Shown: positions 32,010-39,071 of the stretch, piece after piece
How positions within the stretch are numbered: the first letter of the stretch is position 1
How the letters are laid out: every line of letters begins with the position of its first letter
Origin: Coriobacteriia bacterium
GTDB lineage: Bacteria > Actinomycetota > Coriobacteriia > Coriobacteriales > UBA8131
Direction of reading: 5' to 3'
DNA: 52,172 bases
Assembly: GCA_009784945.1 (NCBI GenBank)
Contig: WQXH01000010.1
Coordinates: forward strand, 1 to 52,172
Notes under the pieces: generated by a model
Seen by the model: only the letters and a program-made list of their open reading frames with translations
Told to the model about the DNA's origin: nothing
Database searches by the model: none
Program-made: the position numbers and the translations under genes

Positions 32010-34489
32010 TCACCGAGAAGAATGATGCGGCCAAGCGCATCGCAGATTTGCTCAGTACAAAAAAACCCGAGGCTGGCAAGGTGTTTGACACTCCTGTCTA
32101 TCGCTTTGAGTGGGATGGCACCGAATGTGTGACGATTGGTTTGCGCGGACATATTCTTGAGGTGGACTTTGCTCCCACGCTTTCTTATGGCAAGCGGCTG
32201 GGGTGGTATGGCGTGAGTGAGGACGGCAAGACCAGGCTGCCTGCCCAGGTGCCGGAGATGTTGTCTAAGCCGCCTTTCAAGAAGAAGAAACCCTTTTCCG
32301 AGGACTCGGTAGACCTTAAAGGCTGGAAGCTCGAAGCCCTGCCCTATATGGTGTATGCGCCCCTGGAAAAGCTGCCCAAGGAAAGAGGCATCATCCGCTC
32401 TGTTAAGAACTTGGCTGCCAAGGCCACGAGTGTGTGCATTGCTACCGACTTTGATCGCGAGGGCGAGCTTATTGGGATGGATGCGCTTAATATGTCGCTA
32501 GAGGCCAACCCCAATCTCTTAGTGAGCAGAGCGCGCTACTCTTCCTTTACGAAGGCAGAAATTGTCAAAGCATTTAACAATTTAGTTGATATGGACTTTG
32601 CCCTTGCCTATGCTGGCGAAAGTCGCCAGTTCATCGATCTTATCTGGGGTGCGGTGCTCACCCGCTTTTTAACGATTGCCAAGTTTGCCGGCTACGGTAA
32701 TGTGCGGCCTTCTGGTCGTGTGCAGACTCCCACCCTGGCATTGGTGGTGGAACGCGAAAAACAACGCCTGGCCTTTGTGCCCGAGGATTACTGGGTGCTC
32801 AAAGCTCAGCTGCTTGGCTCCAGTGCCAACCCCCAATCTGCCTTTGAGGCAACGCACGAAACTGCACGCTTTAAAAACGAGCAAGAGGCTTTGGCGGCTC
32901 ATGCCAAGGCATCGCATGCCTCAACGGGCACAGTGGGTCAAATCACACGCAAGCAGCGCAAGGTTCAGCCTCCTGCACCCTTTTCTACCACCTCACTCAT
33001 TGCTGCTGCCAGTGCCGAGGGTCTCTCTCCTGGGCGCACCATGCGCGTTGCTGAGTCACTTTACATGGCTGGGCATATCAGCTATCCGCGTGTGGACAAC
33101 ACGGTTTACCCCGACACGCTTGATTTACGAGAGGTGTGCGGCATGCTTGCGGGCATCCCTCAGTATGCCTCCTACGCCCAAGGCCTTATGGCGCAAGGGC
33201 AGCTCAGCGCTACCCGCGGCAAGACCTTTGATACCGACCATCCTCCCATCTACCCCACAGCGGTGGCTTCTATGGACAAGCTGCGCCCCGAGGAGTGGAA
33301 GCTTTACAACCTCGTTGCCCGTCGTTTCCTCGCCACGCTGAGTGGCCCTGCCACAGTTGAGGGCACCAAGGTGTGTCTGGACATTGGCGGCGAGCCCTTT
33401 GAGGCAAAAGGCGATGTCTTGGTAGACGCTGGTTTTAGAGGCATCTACCCCTACGGACTCAAGAAGGACGAACAGCTTCCTCAGTTGTCAGAAGGGCAAA
33501 CGGTTGAGGTGCAGGGCACGACCTTGGATCAAAAGCAAACCGAGCCGCCCAGCCGCTTTTCTGCGGGCCGTCTTATTCAAGAGATGGAAAAGGCCGGCCT
33601 TGGCACTAAGTCGACTCGTCACTCGATCATCGACAGGCTTGCCCAAGTACGCTATGTGCAAAACGATCCGGTAGAGCCTACGCAGCTGGGCATTGCGGTG
33701 ATTGACGCACTGGGAAACTACGCCCCTCATATTACGACACCCAAGATGACTGCCCAGCTCGAAAGCGAAATGAACCAGATTGCCACCGGTGGCAATACGC
33801 GCGACGACGTGGTCTTGCACTCGAGACGCTTGCTTGAGGCAGAGATGAACGTCCTCATTCCTCTTAAGGATAAGGTGGGAGAGGCGCTTGCCGAGGCGGT
33901 TTCGGCCGATGCTCGCATTGGCAACTGCCCGGTGTGCGGCAAGGATCTGTTGATCAAACAAAGTGCTCGCACTAAAAGCAGCTTTATTGGCTGCAGCGGC
34001 TGGAGCGCAAGCGGCGACGGCTGCAATGTGACCTACCCCCTGCCACAGGGCAGAATCAAGGCCGTAGAGGAGCTTTGTTTGGCATGTGGCAAGCCACAAA
34101 TTGAGATAACGCAGTTTAGGCAAAAACCGCTGGTTCGCTGTGTGGATCCAGAGTGCAGCACTAACCACGAGCCAGAAATCCATATTGGGCTTTGTCCTAC
34201 CTGCAAAGCAGCCGGCAAAGAGGGGCGTCTCATTGCCCAGCGCTCTCCCCGTAGCCTTAAGCGCTTTATCAGATGCAGCAACTATGACGAATGCAAAACC
34301 TCATACCCTCTGCCGCAGCGAGGCGACCTTTCTGCTGCCGAGGTAGTGTGCGAGGCTTGTGAAGTCCCCAAGGTCATTGTCAAGACCAACAGGGGTCCTT
34401 GGGAGCTGTGCCCCAACCCAGAGTGCCCCCTGCGCCTGGAAGCTGAGGAAGAAAAGAAGAGCAACACTCCTGCCAAAGCCAAGAAATAG
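31997..34489 (+). CDS. Type IA DNA topoisomerase with multiple C-terminal zinc fingers
   Basis: 830 residues starting at TTG 31997 with GAGGAG upstream, overlapping hypB. The Toprim domain begins LIITEKNDAAKRIADLL and contains ATDFDREGELIG; the active-site tyrosine is in GHISYPRVDNTVYP; GAVLTRFLTIAKF, RPSGRVQTPTLALVVE and FSAGRLIQEMEKAGLGTKST are the other core blocks. Four Cys4-type zinc ribbons follow from about residue 640 (CPVC, CLAC, CPTC, CEAC). The Toprim wording and YPRVDN look closer to the archaeal-like topoisomerase I branch than to Escherichia coli TopA. It relaxes negative supercoils by single-strand passage. Possibly the main topoisomerase I; other copies cannot be seen. Confidence 0.9.
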   Translation: MQLIITEKNDAAKRIADLLSTKKPEAGKVFDTPVYRFEWDGTECVTIGLRGHILEVDFAPTLSYGKRLGWYGVSEDGKTRLPAQVPEMLSKPPFKKKKPFSEDSVDLKGWKLEALPYMVYAPLEKLPKERGIIRSVKNLAAKATSVCIATDFDREGELIGMDALNMSLEANPNLLVSRARYSSFTKAEIVKAFNNLVDMDFALAYAGESRQFIDLIWGAVLTRFLTIAKFAGYGNVRPSGRVQTPTLALVVEREKQRLAFVPEDYWVLKAQLLGSSANPQSAFEATHETARFKNEQEALAAHAKASHASTGTVGQITRKQRKVQPPAPFSTTSLIAAASAEGLSPGRTMRVAESLYMAGHISYPRVDNTVYPDTLDLREVCGMLAGIPQYASYAQGLMAQGQLSATRGKTFDTDHPPIYPTAVASMDKLRPEEWKLYNLVARRFLATLSGPATVEGTKVCLDIGGEPFEAKGDVLVDAGFRGIYPYGLKKDEQLPQLSEGQTVEVQGTTLDQKQTEPPSRFSAGRLIQEMEKAGLGTKSTRHSIIDRLAQVRYVQNDPVEPTQLGIAVIDALGNYAPHITTPKMTAQLESEMNQIATGGNTRDDVVLHSRRLLEAEMNVLIPLKDKVGEALAEAVSADARIGNCPVCGKDLLIKQSARTKSSFIGCSGWSASGDGCNVTYPLPQGRIKAVEELCLACGKPQIEITQFRQKPLVRCVDPECSTNHEPEIHIGLCPTCKAAGKEGRLIAQRSPRSLKRFIRCSNYDECKTSYPLPQRGDLSAAEVVCEACEVPKVIVKTNRGPWELCPNPECPLRLEAEEEKKSNTPAKAKK

Positions 34490-34583
34490 AGTTAGAGCCT
34501 TGATATAGAAAAAAAATTATGGATATTTTGTCATTGTTGACTATAAAGCTACTTTATATGTTACTATGGGGCTCCCCCCCACT

Positions 34584-34623
34584 GGCTAGCATCAGGAAAC
34601 TGGTGCTAGCCTTCTCTCTTTGT
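34584..34623 (+). terminator. Hairpin with GAAA tetraloop, likely terminator of the tat-hyp-topoisomerase operon
   Basis: GGCTAGCATCAG, loop GAAA, CTGGTGCTAGCC: a 12-bp stem with one G-T pair, followed by the pyrimidine-rich TTCTCTCTTTGT. Upstream is ATAAAGCTACTTTAT, a smaller palindrome. 34490-35160 contains no gene, only this hairpin, two repeats and the promoter listed below. Confidence 0.5.
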
Positions 34624-34662
34624 ATGCTGTGCAGTAACGCCGAGCAACACATCTGTCGTCCT

Positions 34663-34750
34663 GTCGCGTTTTGAATGTTGCAGGATTTCCTACAGGTCTG
34701 CCAATAATGCAGCTAGGCCCTGCAACATTCGCTCTTCGAGCGAACGCGAC
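34663..34750. repeat. 88-bp imperfect palindromic element
   Basis: Outer arms GTCGCGTT/AACGCGAC, middle arms GAATGTTGCAGG/CCTGCAACATTC, and a side hairpin CGCTC-TTC-GAGCG. No other copy in the window; MITE-like in form. Confidence 0.6.
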
Positions 34751-34795
34751 ATGAGGGTATAGGATGAGTTGGGCTGACTAGTAAAGGTCGAAGTG

Positions 34796-34906
34796 TTACT
34801 GATCAGACCCAATTCGTCATTGCGGGCTTGACCCGCAATCTGAGACGCATTTTGGTTAGATTGCGGCTCGGAGGCCGCAATGACGGACTGCAGTCTTACT
34901 AGTAAC
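34796..34906 (-). repeat. 111-bp repeat with two hairpins, copy 2 (inverted)
   Basis: Reverse complement of 28897-29007 with only a few differences (e.g. AGTAAGACTGC against AGTCAGACTGT). Both copies together bracket tRNA-Phe and the tat-hyp-topoisomerase operon. Confidence 0.9.
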
Positions 34907-34944
34907 GGTCGAAGTTGCAGAAAAATAGTTGCCAGAAAAAAATT

Positions 34945-34973
34945 TTGCATCAAAGAGGGCGATGCGCTATACT
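34945..34973 (+). promoter_or_regulatory. Promoter of the 3D-domain protein gene
   Basis: TTGCAT (34945-34950), 17 bases, TATACT (34968-34973). It would give a leader of about 180 nt beginning with the hairpin GCCGCT-GATGA-AGCGGC (34982-34998). The leader could be regulatory, but I recognise no riboswitch class. Confidence 0.5.
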
Positions 34974-35160
34974 TTGTTCCAGCCGCTGATGAAGCGGCCG
35001 ATTTTGTCTAAGGGGCAAAATTGGCAAATTTCTTAGCAGCTAGATAAAATGACACATTATCTGGCTGGGCGGCGAGGCACATACACCACACTTACTAAAC
35101 GAAACAGGTGCCATGCAGTTTATGTACTGCGTGTAATGTTGGCTGTCAAAGCAGGAGCTT

Positions 35161-35820
35161 ATGCTACAAGACGCACCCAAGAGTTCGAGCGCCCTCAAGC
35201 GCACATTTTGTATAGTAATTGCCTATGTGGTTGTCATGAGCTGCATTGTTTTATCTTACCCACAGGCCTATGCAGACATTGACCCACAATCTGTTGAGCG
35301 AGTTATTGGCGTTGGACGTATTCAGTCACCTGCTCTCTCTCATGAGGAGCCCTCGAATGCGGCTCATTTTGAGACCCCAGCACAACTGGCAGCAGAAACC
35401 AGCTTGGTAGTAAGCCAGCTTGCACAACCATCTGAGCGCGGTATAGACAACGCCGCCAGTGCGATAGAAGCCATCAGTTTGATCCAGCGCTTTGGTGAGC
35501 AAGACGAAAACGGCTGGTATTCGGTAAAGGCCTCTGCCTATGGCCCCAGCAGCGCCGGACAGTGGACTGCCTTGGGCACCGAGCTCACCATGACAAGCAT
35601 GGACATTGGCATTCGCCTTGACCATAGCTACTTGCTGGGACAATACGTCGACCTCATGTATGGCGATGTTATTTTGCGTTGCAAGATTGTAGACACGGGT
35701 CCGCTTGCAAACGACGGCAGACTCTTTGATCTCCAGCCTGGTGTATGCACCGCCTTTGGTGCCGAGACGCCGGAGTTTGGCTGGGGTGTTCGTACGATCA
35801 AGTGGCGATTTGTCGACTAA
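35161..35820 (+). CDS. Secreted 3D/RlpA-like double-psi beta-barrel protein
   Basis: 219 residues. A basic N-terminus (KSSSALKR), hydrophobic stretch and cleavage near AYADI form a signal peptide. The mature C-terminal ~100 residues (YSVKASAYGPSSAGQWTALG, then GQYVDLMYGDVILRCKIVDT and GRLFDLQPGVCTAFG) have the double-psi beta-barrel layout of 3D-domain/RlpA lytic transglycosylases, with the catalytic-type aspartate in KIVDTG. The ~90 residues between are a linker. Probably remodels peptidoglycan outside the membrane. AGGAGCTT precedes the ATG. It overlaps the next gene by about 35 bases. Confidence 0.75.
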   Translation: MLQDAPKSSSALKRTFCIVIAYVVVMSCIVLSYPQAYADIDPQSVERVIGVGRIQSPALSHEEPSNAAHFETPAQLAAETSLVVSQLAQPSERGIDNAASAIEAISLIQRFGEQDENGWYSVKASAYGPSSAGQWTALGTELTMTSMDIGIRLDHSYLLGQYVDLMYGDVILRCKIVDTGPLANDGRLFDLQPGVCTAFGAETPEFGWGVRTIKWRFVD

Positions 35821-36235
35821 CGAACCAAGCAGGCTGGCACTGCTTGAGTCTGGCAGCAAAGCTGGGCTGGTATGGGCAGACATAGCCATTGAAGGAAAAC
35901 AGCTCACGGTTTTACCAGAGGTGGCCACACTCTTGCTCCAGCACTATCCTTCACTTGCTCAGCACGCATGCAAAAACTCCCTGTTTGGAGAGCGCCTGGT
36001 AGGAGCCTTGCTGCCTCACGCTCTAGAGCATCTGGTCATCGATCTATTAGTAGCGCAATTTCCAGGAGAGACTTTTGCCGGCAACACACGCTGGCTTGAT
36101 AAGAGTGAGCAAGCCATGCGCGTACGTATTTCTGCGCCAAAAAGCGGCAACTCCTCTTTAGTGCATGAGGCATTCTCCAGCGCAATACTACAGCTCAACG
36201 GACTGCTTGAGGCTTCTTCAAGACAAATGAGTTAA
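35786..36235 (+). CDS. Unknown soluble protein overlapping the 3D-domain gene
   Basis: About 149 residues if started at GTG 35786 (GGAG ten bases upstream); the frame is open back to a TTG at 35705 and also offers TTG 35810. The best-ordered part is LVGALLPHALEHLVIDLLVA followed by FPGETFAGNTRWLDKSEQAM. HALEHLVIDLL plus GNTRW vaguely recalls the N-terminal domain of cyanophycin synthetases (HVVEHVALEL...GKTR), but no ATP-grasp domain is present. No signal peptide. Overlap with the upstream gene suggests coupled translation. Function unknown. Confidence 0.6.
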   Translation: MFVRSSGDLSTNEPSRLALLESGSKAGLVWADIAIEGKQLTVLPEVATLLLQHYPSLAQHACKNSLFGERLVGALLPHALEHLVIDLLVAQFPGETFAGNTRWLDKSEQAMRVRISAPKSGNSSLVHEAFSSAILQLNGLLEASSRQMS

Positions 36236-36417
36236 AAAGCGCTATCGTAGTATCTGGTAGTTTTACCGACACTGTTTACATCCTGGCATATCACAATGAA
36301 TTGAACTTCGGTTTTATCAGTTGCCAGCAATGATTGCGAGCCAAGCTTTGCGCGATAAACATGGTGTGAGCAACTACAGCAAACCTGTTCTTTGGTTAAT
36401 TGATTGGTGAGATGATT

Positions 36418-37692
36418 ATGCAAGTTCCTGGGCTCATACAATTTGATGATTGGCAAGACCTCTATGCAGACCGCATGATATCCATGCGCACCAGCGCTGT
36501 GCGTGATTTGTTTGCGGCAGCTTCGCGCAGCGACATTATCAGCTTGAGTGGCGGCATGCCCGACATTCGCAATCTGCCTCTAGACGTAGTGAGCAAGGTT
36601 GCCGCTGATGCCATTCTTGTCGAGGGTGTTGCTGGTTTGCAGTATGGCAATACCACCGGGCGCGAGCAAACCAAGCAACTCGTGTGTCGTCTGCTCAAGG
36701 ACTTTGACATAGATATTGTTCCTGCCGACGTTACCATCACCTCTGGCGGGCAGCAGGCCCTTGACCTCTTGGGCAAGGTATTAATAGACAAGGGTGACCT
36801 TATCATTACCGAAGGCCCCACCTACCTGGGTGCCTTGCAAGCATTTAGCGCCTATGAGCCCACCATTCTCACAATTCCCTTTGACGAAGAAGGTATGCAA
36901 ACCGAACTGCTGGCACTTGAGCTTGCGCGACTCGTCAAAGAGAGCCCAGACGGCAAGCACGGTGTTAAGTTCCTCTATACGGTACCCACCTTCCAAAACC
37001 CCGGTGGGGTTACCATGAGCCTCGAGCGGCGTAAGCATCTACTCAAACTGGCAGAGCAGTATGGTGTTCTTATTGTAGAAGACGACCCCTACGGGCGCTT
37101 GCGCTTTGGTGGCACACCAGTGCCAACGCTTCGCTCGATGGATAGCAAAGTGGTCTACCTGGGCACCGTTTCCAAGGTATTTGCACCGGGGCTTCGCACC
37201 GGCTGGGTTGTGGCACCTCGTCCGGTTCTCGCAAAGATCAACATGGCCAAGCAAGGTACCGACCTCTGTGGAAGTGCGCTCAACCAGGTTATCGTGGAAC
37301 ACTACTTTAATGATACCGATTGGCAAGGTGAGCTTGACAAGATGATAGAGCTCTATCGCAAGCGCCGCGATGCCATGCTCGAAGCTCTTGAGGAGTATTT
37401 TCCCTCTGAGGCCACGTGGACTCGCCCCGAAGGCGGCTTGTTTGTGTGGGTTACCTTGCCTGAGTATATGGACACGGCACAGCTGCTTTCGGTTGCGCTT
37501 GAAAAAGGAGTGATTTTTGTGCCGGGAGACGGATGTTATCCGGCGGGCAGCGGCAAGGGCAAAAATGCCATGCGCATTGCGTTTTGCTACGAACAACCAG
37601 AGAACATTCGAGAGGCTCTGAAACGACTCGGCGAGGTTATTGAAGAGCGCATGAAATTGTACCGCACCTTTATTGATGCGGGAGTATTCTAG
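36418..37692 (+). CDS. PLP-dependent aminotransferase, class I/II
   Basis: 424 residues from ATG 36418 (GGTGAG upstream; ATG 36412 is an alternative). Fold-type I hallmarks: ITSGGQQALDLLGKVL, YTVPTFQNPGGVTM, VEDDPYGRLRF with the cofactor Asp and Tyr, and the Schiff-base lysine in GTVSKVFAPGLRTGW; the substrate-carboxylate Arg is in NAMRIAFCY. It matches the LysN/2-aminoadipate-type subgroup that also contains the enzyme half of MocR regulators, but has no DNA-binding domain. Substrate cannot be deduced. It precedes ddl by 9 bp, so an amino-acid role tied to cell-wall supply is possible (inference). Confidence 0.9.
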   Translation: MQVPGLIQFDDWQDLYADRMISMRTSAVRDLFAAASRSDIISLSGGMPDIRNLPLDVVSKVAADAILVEGVAGLQYGNTTGREQTKQLVCRLLKDFDIDIVPADVTITSGGQQALDLLGKVLIDKGDLIITEGPTYLGALQAFSAYEPTILTIPFDEEGMQTELLALELARLVKESPDGKHGVKFLYTVPTFQNPGGVTMSLERRKHLLKLAEQYGVLIVEDDPYGRLRFGGTPVPTLRSMDSKVVYLGTVSKVFAPGLRTGWVVAPRPVLAKINMAKQGTDLCGSALNQVIVEHYFNDTDWQGELDKMIELYRKRRDAMLEALEEYFPSEATWTRPEGGLFVWVTLPEYMDTAQLLSVALEKGVIFVPGDGCYPAGSGKGKNAMRIAFCYEQPENIREALKRLGEVIEERMKLYRTFIDAGVF

Positions 37693-37701
37693 GGAGCTAT
37701 T

Positions 37702-38712
37702 ATGCCTTACAAAGTTGCAGTCTTAATGGGCGGCAGTTCGTTTGAACGTGAGTTTTCGCTCGAGAGCGGCAGGCACGTTACCAACACCTTGAGTGCGCGA
37801 GGGCATGAAGTGCTCCCTCTCGATACCGACTCAAATCTGGTGGATACCCTTCGCAAGCAAGACATAGACGTGGTCTACAGCGCCCTGCATGGCAAGGGCG
37901 GTGAGGACGGAACCATTCAGGCGCTTTTGGAGTACCTCGACATGCCTTTTGTAGGTTCCAGCTCTCAGGTTGCGCGTATGGCTTGGAACAAGAGCAACCT
38001 GCCCCATGCGGTAAACTCTTACCGGGAGTGCGCACCGGATTGCCCCAATCTGGGGGCTGCCTTTTGGCCAAAGAGTGTTTCTTTGGCTGCGGTTTCTTTC
38101 AAAGAGCTCGGAGCGGTTAATGCTCTCGATCTTATCTGCAAGCACCTGGGCAACTTTCCTTTGGCAATCAAACCTGCACGCGGTGGCTCGGCAATGGGCG
38201 TAAATCGTGTAGAAAACCAAGAAGCGGTTGGCAAAGCAGTTCTCAACGCCTTTTCATTTGACTCTGCCGTACTCATTGAGCAGTGGATCAAAGGAGTAGA
38301 AATAGCGGTGGGCGTGGTGGGAAGCGGCAATGCCGTACGCACCTTGCCTCCTGTAGAGATAACCACCAAGAGAGACTTCTTTGATACCGTTGCGCGACAA
38401 GATGCCGATCTCATTCAGTACTACTGCCTTCCTCGCCCTGAGCGCCTTGCTCAAGACAAGGCGGCACAGGAGGCAGCGCTTCGAGCCATTGAACTTGCCG
38501 CACTCGAAGTGCATAAGGCGCTGGGGTGTCGCGATTTGAGCCGCATAGACATGATTTGGGATGGCAACAGGCCGTATGTACTGGAGGTCAACGTTTCGCC
38601 TGGCATGTCTGAGCGCTCTCTCCTCCCTATAGCTACGGCTGCCTCGGGCATAAGCTACGGCGAGTTGCTCGATGAGCTATTGGCCATGGCCATGGCCAGG
38701 ACTGGCCAGTAA
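37702..38712 (+). CDS. ddl: D-alanine--D-alanine ligase
   Basis: 336 residues, an ATP-grasp enzyme that joins two D-alanines for peptidoglycan. Family motifs: MGGSSFEREFSLESG, VVYSALHGKGGEDGTIQALL, FVGSSSQVARMAWNKS, PLAIKPARGGSAMGV, DLSRIDMIWDG and EVNVSPGMSERSLLP. The stretch between the central domain and the ATP-binding domain is slightly longer than usual. GGGAGC lies before the ATG. The gene ends at the edge of a 140-bp palindrome whose flanking direct repeat includes bases right next to the stop codon. Confidence 0.95.
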   Translation: MPYKVAVLMGGSSFEREFSLESGRHVTNTLSARGHEVLPLDTDSNLVDTLRKQDIDVVYSALHGKGGEDGTIQALLEYLDMPFVGSSSQVARMAWNKSNLPHAVNSYRECAPDCPNLGAAFWPKSVSLAAVSFKELGAVNALDLICKHLGNFPLAIKPARGGSAMGVNRVENQEAVGKAVLNAFSFDSAVLIEQWIKGVEIAVGVVGSGNAVRTLPPVEITTKRDFFDTVARQDADLIQYYCLPRPERLAQDKAAQEAALRAIELAALEVHKALGCRDLSRIDMIWDGNRPYVLEVNVSPGMSERSLLPIATAASGISYGELLDELLAMAMARTGQ

Positions 38713-38730
38713 CACCGTTCACAGCTCACT

Positions 38731-38870
38731 ACTCAGACACTCACCTGGAGCACCCCCTGTTTCAGAACCCGGAGGCCTCCGCCAAAGCGCGGGGCTTAAT
38801 TCGCTTTGCGAATTGCCCCGCACGCGCTCCAGAACCTGAAACAGGGTATGCCCCAGGCGAGTGTCTGAGT
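38731..38870. repeat. 140-bp palindrome flanked by direct repeats
   Basis: Arms run ACTCAGACACTC-CCTGG...CCCTGTTTCAG...GCGGGGC-AATTCGC and their mirror, with a few mismatches. ACCGTTCACA stands on both sides (38714-38723 and 38877-38886), like a target-site duplication. No coding capacity. Confidence 0.85.
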
Positions 38871-38938
38871 ACAGTAACCGTTCACAAAAAAAAGATAAGT
38901 ATTTCCCTATTCGGTATTGCGTCTACCTGGCAGTAGCA

Positions 38939-38985
38939 CTACTATATATTCAATAGTTTAGGTAGGCAGACACAAGATATTGTGG
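38939..38985 (+). promoter_or_regulatory. Pair of NrdR-box-like sites upstream of nrdD
   Basis: ACACAAGATATTGTGG at 38970-38985 fits the NrdR box consensus (acaCwATATwGtgt) well; CTACTATATATTCAAT at 38939-38954 is a weaker copy. They are exactly 31 bases apart, i.e. three helical turns, the usual tandem layout for NrdR repression of ribonucleotide reductase genes. A TATATT inside the first box may be the -10 element. The nrdD ATG is 86 bases downstream. No gene lies in 38713-39071 apart from the palindrome and these sites. Confidence 0.6.
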
Positions 38986-39071
38986 ATATTGGGGGATTCC
39001 TGTGGAATCCCTGTGCAAAAAGACCTAAGTAAGCAAACGCAGTACAAACGTAGCAGTAAGAAGGGAAAAGC

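Noticed and set aside
34968-35160. c-di-AMP (ydaO-type) riboswitch ahead of the 3D-domain gene
   Set aside because: Gene context would fit, but I cannot match the conserved core, so it is left as an unidentified leader.
38978-38988. DnaA box (TGTGGATAT)
   Set aside because: Single near-match that is part of the NrdR-type box; no cluster and no origin features.
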